A stretch of 44,669 nt of DNA from Helochares maculicollis (taxonomy: Eukaryota > Arthropoda > Insecta > Coleoptera > Hydrophilidae): positions 1 through 44,669 of the forward strand of contig JAWQRO010000282.1 of assembly GCA_033557835.1 (NCBI GenBank). Direction: 5' to 3'. The notes under the pieces were generated by a model. It searched no databases, was not told the origin of the DNA, and worked only from the letters and a program-made list of their open reading frames with translations. Positions 10,575 to 23,300 of the stretch are shown here, piece after piece. A program made the position numbers and the translations under genes. Position 1 is the first letter of the stretch. Each line of letters starts with the position of its first letter.

Positions 10575-12078
10575 CAAATTAGGGAAAAAGTCAAACAAGA
10601 CTTGTTTAAAGAAATGCAAAACGTGAAGAACGAGAATTAAAAACCTAAATGCTGACTTTAGAAAATCAACGTAGAATCTCGTGGGGCGTAAATTTCTAAA
10701 CACTGATTGTTGCTGTTTAGTGTTGTCCCTTAAATCTATCATTTATTCGCAGAAATATATTTTTTCAAGTAACAAGTGTTTATTATTATAAAACTATGTT
10801 CATATCGTAACTAATCATTAATACATCAAGTAATTTTCACTTTGGAATGGCTTAAATCTATGAGATTAATGCGTAATAACTGTATAAAAGTAAAAAACTG
10901 AAGATGAGGGTCTTGCCTACAGATTGTTTCTGGATCTAAAACACATAAGTTGGTACTTTCAGTTTTGACTTTCCGGCATAAGAACTGTAGATTGAAGATT
11001 TTAGCGAATTGTTTTTGTCTGTAAAAGCTTTGAAGATATTTAAACACAAAATCCTAATGATCTATCTCGATTTTAAGGACGAAAATAAATTAAGTTACAA
11101 ATTAGGGTTTTCAAGGAAAACTTTCTGTGGAAACAGTAAAACAAGACTTGTTTAAAGAAATGCAAAACGTGAAGAACGAGAATTTAAAACCCAAGGAAAA
11201 ACGCTGACTTTAGAAAATCAACGTAGAATCTCGTGGGGCGTAAATTTCTAAACACTGATTGTTGGTGTTTAGTGTTGTTCCTTAAATCCATCATTTATTC
11301 GCAGAAATATATTTTTTCAACTAATAAGTGTTTGTTATTATAAAAGTATGTTCATATCGAAACTAATCATTAATACATCAAGTCATTTTCATTTTGGAAT
11401 GGTTTAAATCTATGAGGTGAATGCGTAATAACTGTATAAAAGTAAAAAACTGAAGATGAGGGTCTTGTCTACAGATTGTTTCTGGATCTAAAACACATAA
11501 TTTGGTACTTTAAGTTTTGACTTTCCAGCATAAGGACTGTAGATTGAAGATTTTAGCGAATTATTTTTGTCTGTAAAAGCTTTGAAGATATTTAAACACA
11601 AAATCCAAATGATCTATCTCGATTTTAAGGACGAAAATAAATTAAGTTACAAATTAGGGTTTTTAACGAAAACTTTCTGTGGAAACAGTAAAACAAGACT
11701 TGTTTAAAGAAATGCAAAACGTGAAGAACGAGAATTTAGAACCCAAGGAAAAATGCTGACTTTAGAAAATCAACGTAGAATTTCGTGGAACGTAAATTTC
11801 TAAACACTGATTGTTGGTGTTTAGTGTTGTCCCTTAAATCCATCATTTGTTCGCAGAAATATATTTTTTCAAGTAACTAGTGTTTGTTATTATAAAAGTA
11901 TGTTCATATCGAAACTAATCATTAATACATCAGGTAATTTTCATTTTGGAATGGTCTAAACCTATGAGATTAATACGTCATAACTGTATAAAAGTATAAA
12001 ACTGAAGATGAGTCTTGTCTTGTCTACAGATTGTTTCTGGATCTAAATCACATAATTTTTGTCTGTAAAAGCTTTGAA
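10575..12078 (+). repeat. Three tandem copies of a ~550-bp non-coding unit
   Basis: The marker AAACAAGACTTGTTT starts at 10593, 11139 and 11691, so the period is 546-552 bp. The units stay alignable along their full length, for example a shared stretch around AACGTAGAATCTCGTGG and another around GGTCTTGCCTACAGATTG. The first copy is truncated at its left edge, and the third has an internal deletion near 12050. Only frames broken at different points appear, so the unit is probably non-coding. The marker is itself a 7-bp-arm palindrome around a central A. Confidence 0.9.
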
Positions 12079-12445
12079 AATTGTGAAGCGAAGCGAAAGG
12101 TCTTGTTTTCTCTTCATGAGCTAAATAAGACTGTTTTAGTAACAGCTTATTATTAATCTTGGATGCAAAGAACTCAAATTAGTCAAACGAAGAGAGCTGA
12201 TTTTGGATGTAAATAGCTTAAGCGGGGATTTTAATTAAGAAGTGCTATTTTTGAATGTAAGGAGCTAGCTTGATTTGCTCGGTTTTCGTTCATATTTTAA
12301 TTCGAGCGAATTGAAGCGAAGCGATATGTTCTTAAATGTTAACTATTCAAGTTGACGCTATTAAAACTTAGCTTGCTTCTTTTGAATGTCAGAAAACTTT
12401 GATGACAGTCTTTAAGCGAGATAAAAAGAGCATTAGAAGACTTTA

Positions 12446-12632
12446 GATGCTACGCAAAGCGAGACAGAGCGAAGCGAAGCGCTGCAAAGGCGAGCGAAGT
12501 GAAGCAAAGCGCAGCAAAGCGAAGCAAAGCGCAGCAAAGCGAATCAAAGCGCAGCAAAGCGAACCAAAGCGCAGCAAAGCGAAGCAAAGCGCAGCAAAGC
12601 GAATCGAAGCAGAGCAAAGCAAAGCGCACTCT
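12446..12632 (+). repeat. GC-rich decamer minisatellite (AAGCGCAGCA-type)
   Basis: About 18 imperfect copies of a 10-bp unit alternating GCGAAGCAAA and GCGCAGCAAA, in otherwise AT-rich DNA. Both strands are open through it, which gives spurious Lys/Arg/Ala or Leu/Cys-rich frames. Short seeds of the same motif, GAAGCGAAGCGA, lie at about 12085 and 12314. Confidence 0.9.
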
Positions 12633-12639
12633 CTTTTTT

Positions 12640-13972
12640 TTTCAAAAAAGGGGAATGTTTTGAAGGACAGACTAAAGCTTAGAATTTTAATTACCGAACG
12701 AAGCCTGTATCTGTTGAGGAAAAACACAATTTTAAATAGAAATCCGATGATTAAGGCTTGACAATCGTCAAAATTAAGCCGGAGCCCGGACGTGATGGTC
12801 CATAAACGTCGAGAATTTGATACACAGAGTATATGGTCAGGATTTTGTTTTGTAAAAATAGTTGATAAAGTGAAACGGACGAATAACAGCGCGTCTAAAA
12901 TTAGTACCAAGTTCTATGACCCTTTGATTTCATTCGCTGGATTTGTTGGAAGGCTCCTGTTACTTCAGAAAAAGCAGATGATACAATTGTAAATAAATAT
13001 TGCGATGGCGCTTCCTGTGCATTTTCGGTATTTTTAACCTTGTCGCTGCCTTTAGATCTTAAATAATAGACAAACAGGGTGTATTTTCATAAGTACTTCA
13101 TGGTACAACGCCTATTTTTCCATGATAAAACCAATAAACTCGTGAAGGAACGCTGTTTTTGCAAAGAAAATTACATAATTCATAATTAAAAAAAATATCT
13201 AAGACAGATCGTGTATACCAATTATTGATATAAATGTATTGGTACTAGTTTTATTGAGGGTAATTATTATATTTACGCTTATTATTAACAGTACTTCCTT
13301 CTTGGCGATTTGCTCAATTGCCGTTCAGGTAGACCAAACCAGGAAAAATTGGATCGGCTTCTCACACTTTTTACGCTCTGAAAGCTGCTGTAGAACACAC
13401 GTACACAAACACAGGTACATTGTCTCGTCTGAGCAGCAATTAGCGATTGGTAACAGTAATCGTTGCAACATCTCAAGAATCGAGAGCTAAGAAAGCAACA
13501 AATCTCTTAATGAATTACTATCAGCCACACAATCACAACTTCACCAAAGCGTCTAGTTAATTCGGTTATCCGAGAGAAAGAAACTGCCACCTATATAGGA
13601 TCAGATAATTAAGAATAAAAAGTACTTAAGTCGTACTTATTGCCAATTATATTGAAGAATGTGGCAGGTGCCGAGGGCCAAATTGTCAAATTACCTTAAA
13701 TAACAGACTGTTAATTAGCAATCAGTTAATTTTTTACGCTTATTGGTCTTGCCGCGTTTTTGTTTTCACTTTAATTTATTGTTGTTTGATTGTTTTTTTT
13801 ATCGCGACTTTGTTTATTAAATAATCCTGATATAATATATAATATGTAGGCTAGCGATAGATTTATGTGTGCATTGGAAATGTAAGTTTTTTTCGGCGTT
13901 TAGAAAGTTAATAGAGTTTGTGATCAACGCACCGGGCCACACCTTCTCGGACTTATTCTGCGTAATCACTTT
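12640..13972. other. Intergenic DNA, no gene recognised
   Basis: No supported coding exon. The segment 13300-13560 is slightly richer in GC and has a purine-rich strand, which would suit an untranslated exon or promoter, but I see no core promoter elements that decide it. Confidence 0.4.
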
Positions 13973-14263
13973 TTGTTGCTCCGGAACACGGATTGTGCAG
14001 ATACGCCAATAAGTGCGTTCGAGTATTTGTCCGAGCTTCTGGTCGCCCTCGCAAGAGAGGGAAGCCAGAATGATCGATGCTGCATTGAAGCGCAACGACT
14101 CGTCCAAAAAATGGTAGCATATCATTTTAAAGAAAAACAGCAGCAGCAGCAGCAACAACAATCAACTAAATTGACTGTGATGGACAATTATTATAAATCT
14201 TCTCAAGTAACCAACAGAAAACCACTAACACCGACTGAAATGGAAGTTAGCAGTACCAAGTAG
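13973..14263 (+). other. Open frame with CAG tract; coding status unclear
   Basis: A 96-codon frame, opening with TTG, contains an amphipathic-looking stretch (SAFEYLSELLVALAREG), then an eight-Gln run encoded by a CAG/CAA microsatellite at about 14138-14161, and ends at a TAG. The antisense strand is open over much of the same region. I do not recognise a family. It could be an exon end of an unknown gene, an old retrocopy fragment or chance. Confidence 0.2.
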
Positions 14264-15287
14264 CAAGCAGTCAGGCAACAATTGCATAGCGCATACAAGA
14301 AGTGAGAAAAAAGCTAGGTACATGATATTATTATACGCACGGATAAAAAGCAGGTCATCAACCACGGGATCAACTCGCCAGTATTAGTACTAGAACCTTA
14401 ATTATGTCGTTATTAGTATCGAAGGCAAAAAGTGTATAATGTGTCGAGGAAGATTAGCAATCTTCCTGAACGAATCTGTTTCCAGTTACAATTGCCTAGG
14501 ATGGAAAAACAACCAATATACCAACACGCGTTCATAATAATGCCTGCGAGGCTCCAACACTAACTAATTGCTACACATACAAACCATTTAACTAGCCAAA
14601 CGAGCAAATTCCCTGCAACCAATCTCTACCTGCCAGTGCTTTAAAAATCTAAATCGTCGACTAAGTATCTTTACTGGTTAGTAAGTATACATCAAAATAT
14701 GATCTATACAGTGCATCGCTTAACATGATCGGTTTACATTGTTGTTGAACACATGAACGATGCATGAACAAAAAGGGTGAAGTACCAGACACATCTGTCT
14801 AAATGCAGTAGACAAATAGGAAGAAAGCTAATGAAGACCCTCTTACCGATAATATGAAATTTAGCTGAAAATTGTTTCGCCAAAGAATGAAATTCTAAAT
14901 TTTAGAGCGATTCGTAGCAATCAATGGTATAAAATCATTTTGATTTTCTAGAAGTCTGCTTATATGCTGTTCAAAAAATCCACTCTTAGAAAAAAATCTC
15001 AATGGGGTGTCCCTATGTCCATTAAAATTCAAAACCAACTATTTGGAAATCAATACATACTCAGCCACACTGAAAATTCATGACCAAAAGTGACAACAGA
15101 TATTTTCCATTTGTTGAACGATAATTTTACGGAATTCATCTTTACCTCTCGAAAAATTAACACTGACGGAGTTTGAATGTCGCCATAGTTTACAAATGTC
15201 CCAAATTAAGCTAAAATAAGTGTCTAATGTTAAATATTTTGACTAGTAATTGCAATGGCATTAGTGGATTATTCCAGAAAACTGTCG
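14264..15287. other. Intergenic DNA, no gene recognised
   Basis: AT-rich sequence without ORFs or recognisable RNA genes. Part of 14990-15200 reads like an old dispersed repeat, but I found no terminal structure. Confidence 0.4.
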
Positions 15288-15933
15288 CTTATTCATGTAA
15301 AAAGTTAATATTTCATGCTACGAAAGAATAGCATAAAACAACAAAATGGTTGGTAGGATATAGGATATATTCCAAAGAACTAGATTTTCGCAGAGATCGC
15401 TTTAACTATCGAAAAACTTTGCAGGCTTGCAAATATTTGGGTCATTTTTCCACAGCTTCTGCATGTTAAAAAAAATGGTGAATTGGAATATAGAATCTGG
15501 AAGCCTCTGTTATCACTGGTTCAAATTACCAGGATAGGATAGAAAGTATTTGAAAGAACTGGATTCTCGCTGAGGTCGTTTTAAGTTTCGGAAATCTTTA
15601 GAGGCTTCAAAATATTTGTGTTATTTTATTCCATGACTTCTGAAGATTTGAAAAATTGCTGGAGTATAGAATCTGGTAGTCTCTGTGGTCACTGGCTCTA
15701 TTTATCATCAAATTATCCTCTGACACAGCTGAAGCATCCGAGGATACTTTAACTTAGAGCCATGAAACCCTCAGGGGAAACTTTGCTTCATCTACAATTA
15801 AAAAAAAAGCCTTTCGTAGACTGCAACTATGGGGACGCTGAGGCCCGAAATTCTGTAAAAGCCTTTGCAAGCCATAGGAACAGCTTGGTAATCCGAAAAG
15901 CAAGAGAATTCTCAAACTTCATGACATTGAATG
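15288..15933 (+). repeat. Leader segment preceding satellite block 1
   Basis: This stretch is similar to 19850-20320, which precedes satellite block 2, so leader and array were copied together. It contains an internal degenerate tandem duplication: 15373-15535 and 15549-15725 both run from a form of AAAGAACTAGATT to TCTCTGTTATCACTGG or its variant. A frame at 15762-15989 runs into the satellite and is not credible as a gene. Confidence 0.75.
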
Positions 15934-17915
15934 GAATCCACAGACGTGATGACAACAAATACATCCTCCAACTAGTAGATCGCAACTAGGAGCTGAATGT
16001 GACCCTGAAGTAAACCTCAGAATCGTCCTTGGAAAGCCTTTACACACTACGTAATAAATATAAGAGGGAGAATCCACAGAGTTGATGACACCAAATAGCT
16101 CCTCCGACTTCAGTAGATCACAACTAGGAGCTGAGTGAGAATTGGAAGTAAATTTCAGAATCGTCCTTTGAAAACCTTACACGCAACTAGATAATCCCAT
16201 AAGACACCGAATCCACAGACTCGATGAAACCAAATTGATCCTCCAACTTTAGTAGGTCACAACTAGAAGCTGACTGAGAACCTGAACTAAACCTCAGAAT
16301 CGCTCTCTGAAATCCTTACGCGCAACTAGATAATCCCATGAGACAAAATCCACAGACTCGATGACCCCAGGTAGATCCTTCGACTTCAGTACATCACAAC
16401 TAGGACCTGAGCCAGAACCTGAAGTAAACCGTCCTCTAAAAGCCTTGTACACAACTAGATAATCCCGTAAGAGAAACAATCTACAGATTTGATGACACCA
16501 AACAGATCCTCCGACTTCAGTAGATCGTAACTAGGAGCTGAATGAGACCCTGAAGTAAATTACAGAATTGTCCTCTGAAAACCTTTATACACTACTTGAT
16601 AATCCCATAAGAGGGAGAATCAACAAATTTGATGCCACGAAATAGATTTTCCAACTTCAATAGATGACAATTAGGAGCTGAATGTGACCTTGAAGTAAAC
16701 CTTAGAATCGTCCTTGGAAAGCCTTTACACACTACTTAATAATCGTAAGAGAGAGAATCCACAGATTTGATGACATCAAATAGCTCCTCCGACTTTAGTA
16801 GGTCACAACTAGGAGCTGACTGAGAACCTGAACTAAACCTCAGAATCGCTCTCTGAAATCCTTACGCGCAACTAGATAATCCCATAAGAGACAAAATCCA
16901 CAGACTCGATGACCCCAGGTAGATCCTTCGACTTCAGTACATCACAACTAGGAGCTAAGTCAAAACCTGAAGTAAACCGTCCTCTAAAAGCCTTGTACAC
17001 AACTAGATAACCCCTTAAGAGAAACAATCTACAGATTTGATGACACCAAACAGATCCTACGACTTCAGTAGATCGTAACTAGGAGCTGAATGAGACCCTG
17101 AAGTAAATTCCAGAATTGTCCTCTGGAAACCTTTATACACTACTTGATAATCCCATAAGAGGGAGAATCCACAAATTTGATGCCACGAAATAGATTTTCC
17201 AACTTCAATAGATGACAACTAGGAGCTGAATGTGACCTTGAAGTAAACCTCAGAATCGTCCTTGGAAAGCCTTTACACACTACTTAATAATCGTAAGAGA
17301 GAGAGTCCACAGATTTGATGACATCAATTTGATCCTCCAACTTTATGAGATCACAACTAAGAGTTGAATGAGAACCTGAAGCAAATCTCAGAGTCGTCCT
17401 CTGAAATCCTTACGCCCAACTAGATTATCCCACAAGAGACAGAATCCACAGACTCGATGACACCAAGTAGATCCTTCGACTTCAGTACATCACAACTAGG
17501 AGCTGAGTGATAACTTGAAGTAAATCTCAGAATCGTCTTTGGAAAGCCTTTACACACTACTTGATAATCCCATAAGAGAGAGAATCCACAGACTTGATGA
17601 CACCAAATACATCCTCTGACTTTAGTAGATCACAACTAGCAACTGAATGTAACCCTGAAGTAAACCTCAGAATCGTTCTTGGAAAGCCTTCACACACTAC
17701 TTGATAATCCCATCAGAAAGATGTTCACATGTTTGATGACACCAAATAGATTTTCTCACTTTAGTAGATCACAACTAAGAGCTGAGTGAGAACCTGAACT
17801 AAACCTCAGAATTGTCCTCTGAAATCCTTACTCACAACTAGTTAGTCCCATAAGAGAGAGAATCCACAGATTTGATGACGCCAAATAGATCCTCCGACTA
17901 GTAGGTCACAACCGA
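15934..17915 (+). repeat. Satellite block 1, ~139-bp monomer, about 14 copies
   Basis: The monomer consensus includes ATAATCCCATAAGAGAGAG, then ATCCACAGATTTGATGAC, GATCCTCCGACTTTAGTAG, ATCACAACTAGGAGCTGAAT and CCTGAAGTAAATCTCAGAAT. The spacing of ACAACTAG.AGCTGA is 139 bp (for example 16118 and 16257). Diagnostic variants such as GACCCCAGGTAGATCC recur at 16363 and 16911, 548 bp apart, which indicates a four-monomer higher-order unit. Confidence 0.95.
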
Positions 17916-17929
17916 GCCCATCCAACTCC

Positions 17930-19670
17930 AGAAGATGACGTTGTCTAACTTCTGAGGGGAATTTCAGTCGGGAGGGAAAAAATAAACTAGCAAACAATTA
18001 ATCATTACCTATGTGGAAGTGAGGTCGCCGCTAGATATCACAAAAACATTTTATTACCCATATACTTTTAGCTTTCCTTATGAGTGGGAGGCCCTTGGTC
18101 ACAACTTAGAGTTGAATGAGACTATTGTGTCCTATTAGGTCGACAACGGAAAAGGGTGGAGTCCCCAACATTTTCTCGTAGATTAGGTCTCGATATCGGC
18201 TTAGTTTTAAGGGTTGTATTAAGTCAGAAGTTGTAAAGAACACGAGGTAGGTAAATGAGACTGGTAGCGTAGTGTTCGATCTAACAACACTGGGGAAGTG
18301 AGACATAGAGAAGTGGTAGGTAAACATGTGATGCGTCATCAGTATGAGTTTGAAGCCGCTGAGTCAAGTTAATTGTCTGTAGTGATTTATTTAGTGGAAC
18401 AGGTTTTTCTTGTGTGTTCTGAAATGAGTGACAATAATTTCGAGCAACGATGCAGTATCAAGTTTTGTTTCAGACTTGGACACAAAGCAACGGAAACATT
18501 TGCAAAACTTCAGCAAGGCTACGGAGCCAGTGTTTTGTCAAGGGCCCCGGTTTTTCGGTGGTTTGAGGCATTTTCAAAACGAAGAGAGTCAATTGAAGAT
18601 GAACCCCGCAGCTGAAGACCCCTTAAATTCAAAAACCGCTGAAAATGTTGTTAGAGTCTGAGATCTTGTGCGTTCAGATCGTCGCTTGACTGTCAGAATG
18701 CTTGGAGAAGAGTTGAATTTGAATCACACCACCGTTCATCAGATTTTGACCAATGAATTGAAGATGAGAAATATATGCGCCAAAATGGTTCCGAAAAACC
18801 TTTTTAAGGACCAAAAGAACTACTGGAGGGCAAGGTGCATTAACTTTTTGGAATCGATTGAGAATGATTCCCATTTTCTGGAACATGTCGTTACCGGTGA
18901 TGAGTCTTGGGTGATTGAATACGACCCGGAAACCAAGCGCCAGAGCATGGAATGGCAAACTGGCAATATCTCCAAAGCCAAAAAAAGCAAGAATGAGCAA
19001 GTCAAAAATCAAAAGCATGCTGATTTGTTTTTTGATAGCCAGGGAATCGTGCACAAAGGATTAGTGCCTCAAGGCCAAATGGTTAATCAACACTTTTACC
19101 GAGAGGTTCTTGAAAGACTTCGAAAAAGAGTCATGCATGTGGGACCAAACATCAAAAGCAGTTGGGTATTGTATTATGACAATGCACTTTGTCACACAGC
19201 AATTTCAGCGAACTGTTTCTTGTCCAGTAAGAACATTCCTGTTGCTCCTCAGCTCCCGTATTCTCCCACCTTGAGTCCTCGTGACTTTTTCCTCTTTCTG
19301 AAATTAAAGAATCACCTCAAGGGACTTCATTTTGGGACACTGGAAAACATTCAAACAGCTGTAACCGACCAGCTGAAGGCTATTCCAATATCCGAGTTCC
19401 ACCAGTACTATAAGGAGTGGAAGAAACGTCTCCAGCGCTATGTGGCTTCAGAAGGCAGTCTTGAAGTTTTGAAGGAGACAATGTTGAATTGTGAGTTTAT
19501 TGGAATGAATAAATGAAATAAAATCAGTCGCAATATTTAATTTACACAGTTCGTAGTACTAATTGGTTCAATATTTGTAAAGCCCTTGTACAGTCAGATT
19601 TGGGAAGTCCACTTTTTTATATTTGCTTGGTCGTATTGACGCGCATAAGGTGCATCCACGCCACATTTCT
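17930..19670 (+). other. Insertion interrupting the satellite
   Basis: Satellite identity is lost at about 17930 and returns near 19680. A fragment of satellite (GGTCACAACTTAGAGTTGAA, near 18096-18116) lies inside, which suggests nested or stepwise insertion. The right part is the mariner described separately. The left part, 17930-18420, has no recognisable coding capacity. Confidence 0.6.
18424..19516 (+). pseudogene. Mariner (DD34D) transposase, C-terminal 282 codons intact
   Basis: The frame starts at ATG 18424 (MSDNNFEQRCSIKFCF) with the helix-turn-helix N-terminus. It is broken by a TGA at 18613-18615, a one-base frameshift just after, and a second TGA at about 18659-18661. From 18668 to 19516 it is open: LVRSDRRLTVRMLGEELN, then VVTGDESW (first Asp), VLYYDNALCH (second Asp) and PYSPTLSPRDFFLF (third Asp). 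There are 34 residues between Asp two and three. The nearby T in YSPT replaces a common Asp that is not the catalytic one. I could not define the terminal repeats. It is probably inactive as it stands, though a catalytic domain could still be translated. Confidence 0.92.
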
Positions 19671-19689
19671 TGATCATCCAGAACTGGAT

Positions 19690-19849
19690 GCCACAGAGAC
19701 CCTAAGGTAAGTTTCAGAATCGTCCTCTGAAAGCCCTACGTGCAACTAGATAATCCCATTAGGGAGAGAATCCACAGATTTGATGAAACCAAATTGATCC
19801 TCTGACTTTAATTGATCACAACTATCAGCTGAATGAGAACCTGAAGTAT
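19690..19849 (+). repeat. Single satellite monomer before leader copy 2
   Basis: The satellite resumes with a diverged GAGACCCTAAGGTAAGTTTC and continues for roughly one monomer, to the GAATGAGAACCTGAAGTATA stretch. There it switches abruptly into the leader sequence. Confidence 0.8.
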
Positions 19850-20320
19850 ACTTCTCTTATCCATGTAAAAAGTTAACATTTCATGCTACGAAAAAATAGC
19901 AAAACACAACAAAATGGTTGGCAGGATACAGGATATACTTCAAAGAACTAGATTTTTGCAGTGATCGCTTTAACTATCGAAAAACTTTACAGGCTTGCAA
20001 ATATTTGTGTCATTTTTGCACGGCTTCTGCATGTTTAAAAAAAATGGTGAATTGGAGTATAGAATCTGGAAGCCTCTGTTATCACTAGTTCAAATTACCA
20101 GCAAACTATCCTCTAACACAGCTGAGGATCCGGGGATACTTTCACTTACAGCCATGAAACCTCCGGTGGAAACTTTGATTCGTCTACAATAAAAAAACCG
20201 TCTAAGCCTTTTGCAGATTGCAACTATGCAGACGTTGCGGCCAAAAATTACCTAAAAGCCTTTTGTAAGCAGTAGGAACAGCTTGGCAATCCCAATAGCA
20301 AAAGACTTTAGAACATTGAA
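19850..20320 (+). repeat. Leader segment preceding satellite block 2
   Basis: Similar over most of its length to 15288-15933, including ATGCTACGAAA.AATAGCA, the AAAATGGTTGG block and GCCATGAAACCTC. It lacks the second internal duplicate (15549-15725) of the first leader, so it is the shorter version. Confidence 0.8.
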
Positions 20321-23300
20321 TGGAATCCACAGTCTTGATGACATCCTCCGACTTCAAAAGAGAGAGACTCGACAGATTTGATGAGACCAAATTGATACTT
20401 TGATTTTAGTTGATCACAACTAGGAACTAAAAGAGACCCTGAAGCAAATCCCAGAACCATCCTCTGAACGCCTTACACGCAACTTAATAACCCCAAAAGA
20501 AAGCATCCATAGATTTGATAACACGAAATAGATCCTCGAATTTTAGAAGACCACAACTAAGTTAAGTGTTGAGTTAGTATCTGAAGTAAATCTCAGTATC
20601 GGTTTCTTAAATCTTTAGATACAACTATACAATCCCGTAAGAGAGAGAATCCACAGGTTTGGTGACACCAAATAGTTCCTCCATCTTTAGTACATCACAG
20701 CTAAGAGCTGAATGAGACCCTGAAGTAAATGCCAGAACCATCCTCTGAACGCCTTACACATAACTTAATAGCCCCAAGAGAGAGAATACACAGATTTGAT
20801 AACACGAAATAGATCCTCCGACTTTAATAGACCACATCTAAAAGTTGAGTGAGAATCTAAAGTAAATCTCAGAATCATCCTTTGAAAGCCTTACATGCAA
20901 CTAGATAATCCCATAAGAGAAAGAATCCACAGACTTAATGACACTAAATAGATCCTCTGACTTTAGTAGGTCACAACTAGGAGCTGAATGAGACCCTGAA
21001 GTAAATTCCAGAACCATCATCTGAAAGCCTTACACGCAACTTAATAACCCCAAAAGAGAGAATCCATAGATTTGATAATACGAAATAGATCCTCCAACTT
21101 TAGAAGACCACAACTAAGTTAAGTGTTGAATGAGAATCTGAAGTAAATCTCAGTATCGGTTTCTTAAAGCTTTAGATACAACTAGACAATCCCGTAAGAG
21201 AGAGAATCCACAAATTTGGTAACAGTAAATAGGTCCTTCAACTTTAGTAGATCACAACTAGGAGCTGAATGAAACCCTGAAGTAAATTCCAGAACCATCA
21301 TCTGAAAGCCCTACATGCAACTAGATAATCCCATAAGAGAGAGAATCCACAGATTTGATAATACGACATAGATCCTCCAACTTTAGAAGACCACAACTAA
21401 GTTAAGTGTTGAGTGAGTATCTGAAGTAAATCTCAGTATCGATTTCTTGAAGCTTTAGATACAACTAGATAATTTCGTAAGAGAGAGAATCTACAGGTTT
21501 GTGTGACAGTAAATAGTTTCTTCAACTTTAGAAGATCACAGCTAGGAGCTGAATGAGACCTTGAAGTAAATCCCAGAACCATCATCTAAAAGCCTTACAC
21601 GCAACTTAATAACCCCAAAAGAGAGAATCCATAGATTTGATAACAGGAAATAGATCCTCCAACTTTAGAAGACCACAAGTAAGTTAAGTGTTGAATGAGA
21701 ATCTGAAGTAAATCTCAGTATCGGTTTCTTAAAGCTTTAGATACAACTAGACAATCCCGTAAGAGAGAGAATCCACAAGTTTAGTAACAGTAAATAGGTC
21801 CTTCAACTTTAGTAGATCACACCTAGGAGCTGAATGAAACCCTGAAGTAAATGCCAGAACCATCATCTGAAAGCCCTACATGTAACTAGATAATCCCATA
21901 AGAGAGAGAATCCACAGATTTGATAATACGAAATAGATCCTCCAACTTTAGAAGACCACAACTAAGTTAAGTGTTGAGTGAGTATCTGAAGTAAATCTTA
22001 GTATCGATTTCTTGAAGCTTTAGATACAACTAGATAATTTCGTAAGAAAGAGAATCTACAGGTTTTTGTGACAGTAAATAGTTTCTTCAACTTTAGAAGA
22101 TCACAGCTAGGAGCTGAATGAGACCCTGAAGTAAATCCCAGAACCATCATCTAAAAGCCTTACACGCAACTTAATAACCCCAAAAGAGAGAATCCATAGA
22201 TTTGATAACAGGAAATAGATCCTCCAACTTTAGAAGACCACAACTAAGTTAAGTGTTGAATGAGAATCTGAAGTAAATCTCAGTATCGGTTTCTTAAAGC
22301 TTTAGATACAACTAGACAATCCCGTAAGAGAGAGAATCCACAAGTTTGGTAACAGTAAATAGGTCCTTCAACTTTAGTAGATCACAACTAGGAGCTGAAT
22401 GAGACCCTGAAGTAAATCCTAGAACCATCAGCTGAACGCCTTACACGCAACTTAATAATCCTAAGAGAGAGAATCCATAGATTTGATAACACGAAATAGA
22501 TCCTCCAACTTTAGAAGACCACAACTAAGTTAAGTGTTGAGTGAGTATCTGAAGTAAATCTCAGTATCGGTTTCTTAAAGCTTTAGATACAACAAGACTA
22601 TCCCGTAAGAGAGAGAACCCACAGGTTTGGTGACACCAAATAGTTCCTCCAACTTTAATAGATCACAACTAGGAGCTGAATGAATCCCTGAAATAAGTCC
22701 CAGAGCTATCCTCTGAACGCCTTACACATAACTTAATAGCCCCAAGTGAGAGAATACACAGATATGATAACACGAAATAGATCCTCCGACTTTAATAGAC
22801 CACAACTAAGAGTTGACTGAGAATTTGAAGTAAATCTCAGAGCCATCCTTCTAAAGCCTTACACGCAACTAGATAATCCCATAAGAGAAAGAATCCACAG
22901 ACTTGATGACACTAAATAGATCCTCTGACTTTAGTAGGTCACAACTAGGAACTGAATGAGCTCGTGGAGTAAATTTCAGAATCGTCCTCTAAAAGCTTTA
23001 CACGCAATTATATCATCCCATAAGAAGAGAATCCACAGGTTTGATGCACCGAATTGATCCTCCACTTTTAATAAATCACACCTAGGAGCTGAATGAGAAC
23101 CTGAAGTAAACCTCAGAATCGTTCTTTGAAAGCCTTACATGCAACTTAATAGTCGCAAGAGAGAGAATCCGCATATTTGATAATACGAAATAGGTCCTCC
23201 GACTTTAGAAGACCACAACTAAGAGTTGAATGAGACCCTGAAGTAAATCCCAGAACCACCATCTGAAAGCCTTACAGGCAACTAGATGATCCCATAAGAG

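Noticed and set aside
12443..12910. Long minus-strand frame (155 codons) across the minisatellite
   Set aside because: Its C-terminal half is pure decamer repeat (Leu/Cys/Ala-rich), and the opposite strand is open as well. This is a composition artefact.
15762..15989. 75-codon frame in the satellite leader
   Set aside because: It runs into a satellite monomer, is disrupted in the second leader copy, and shows no motif.
18424..19516. Loss of a catalytic Asp in the mariner (YSPT instead of YSPD)
   Set aside because: The catalytic third Asp is the one in SPRD, 34 residues after the second Asp, and it is present.
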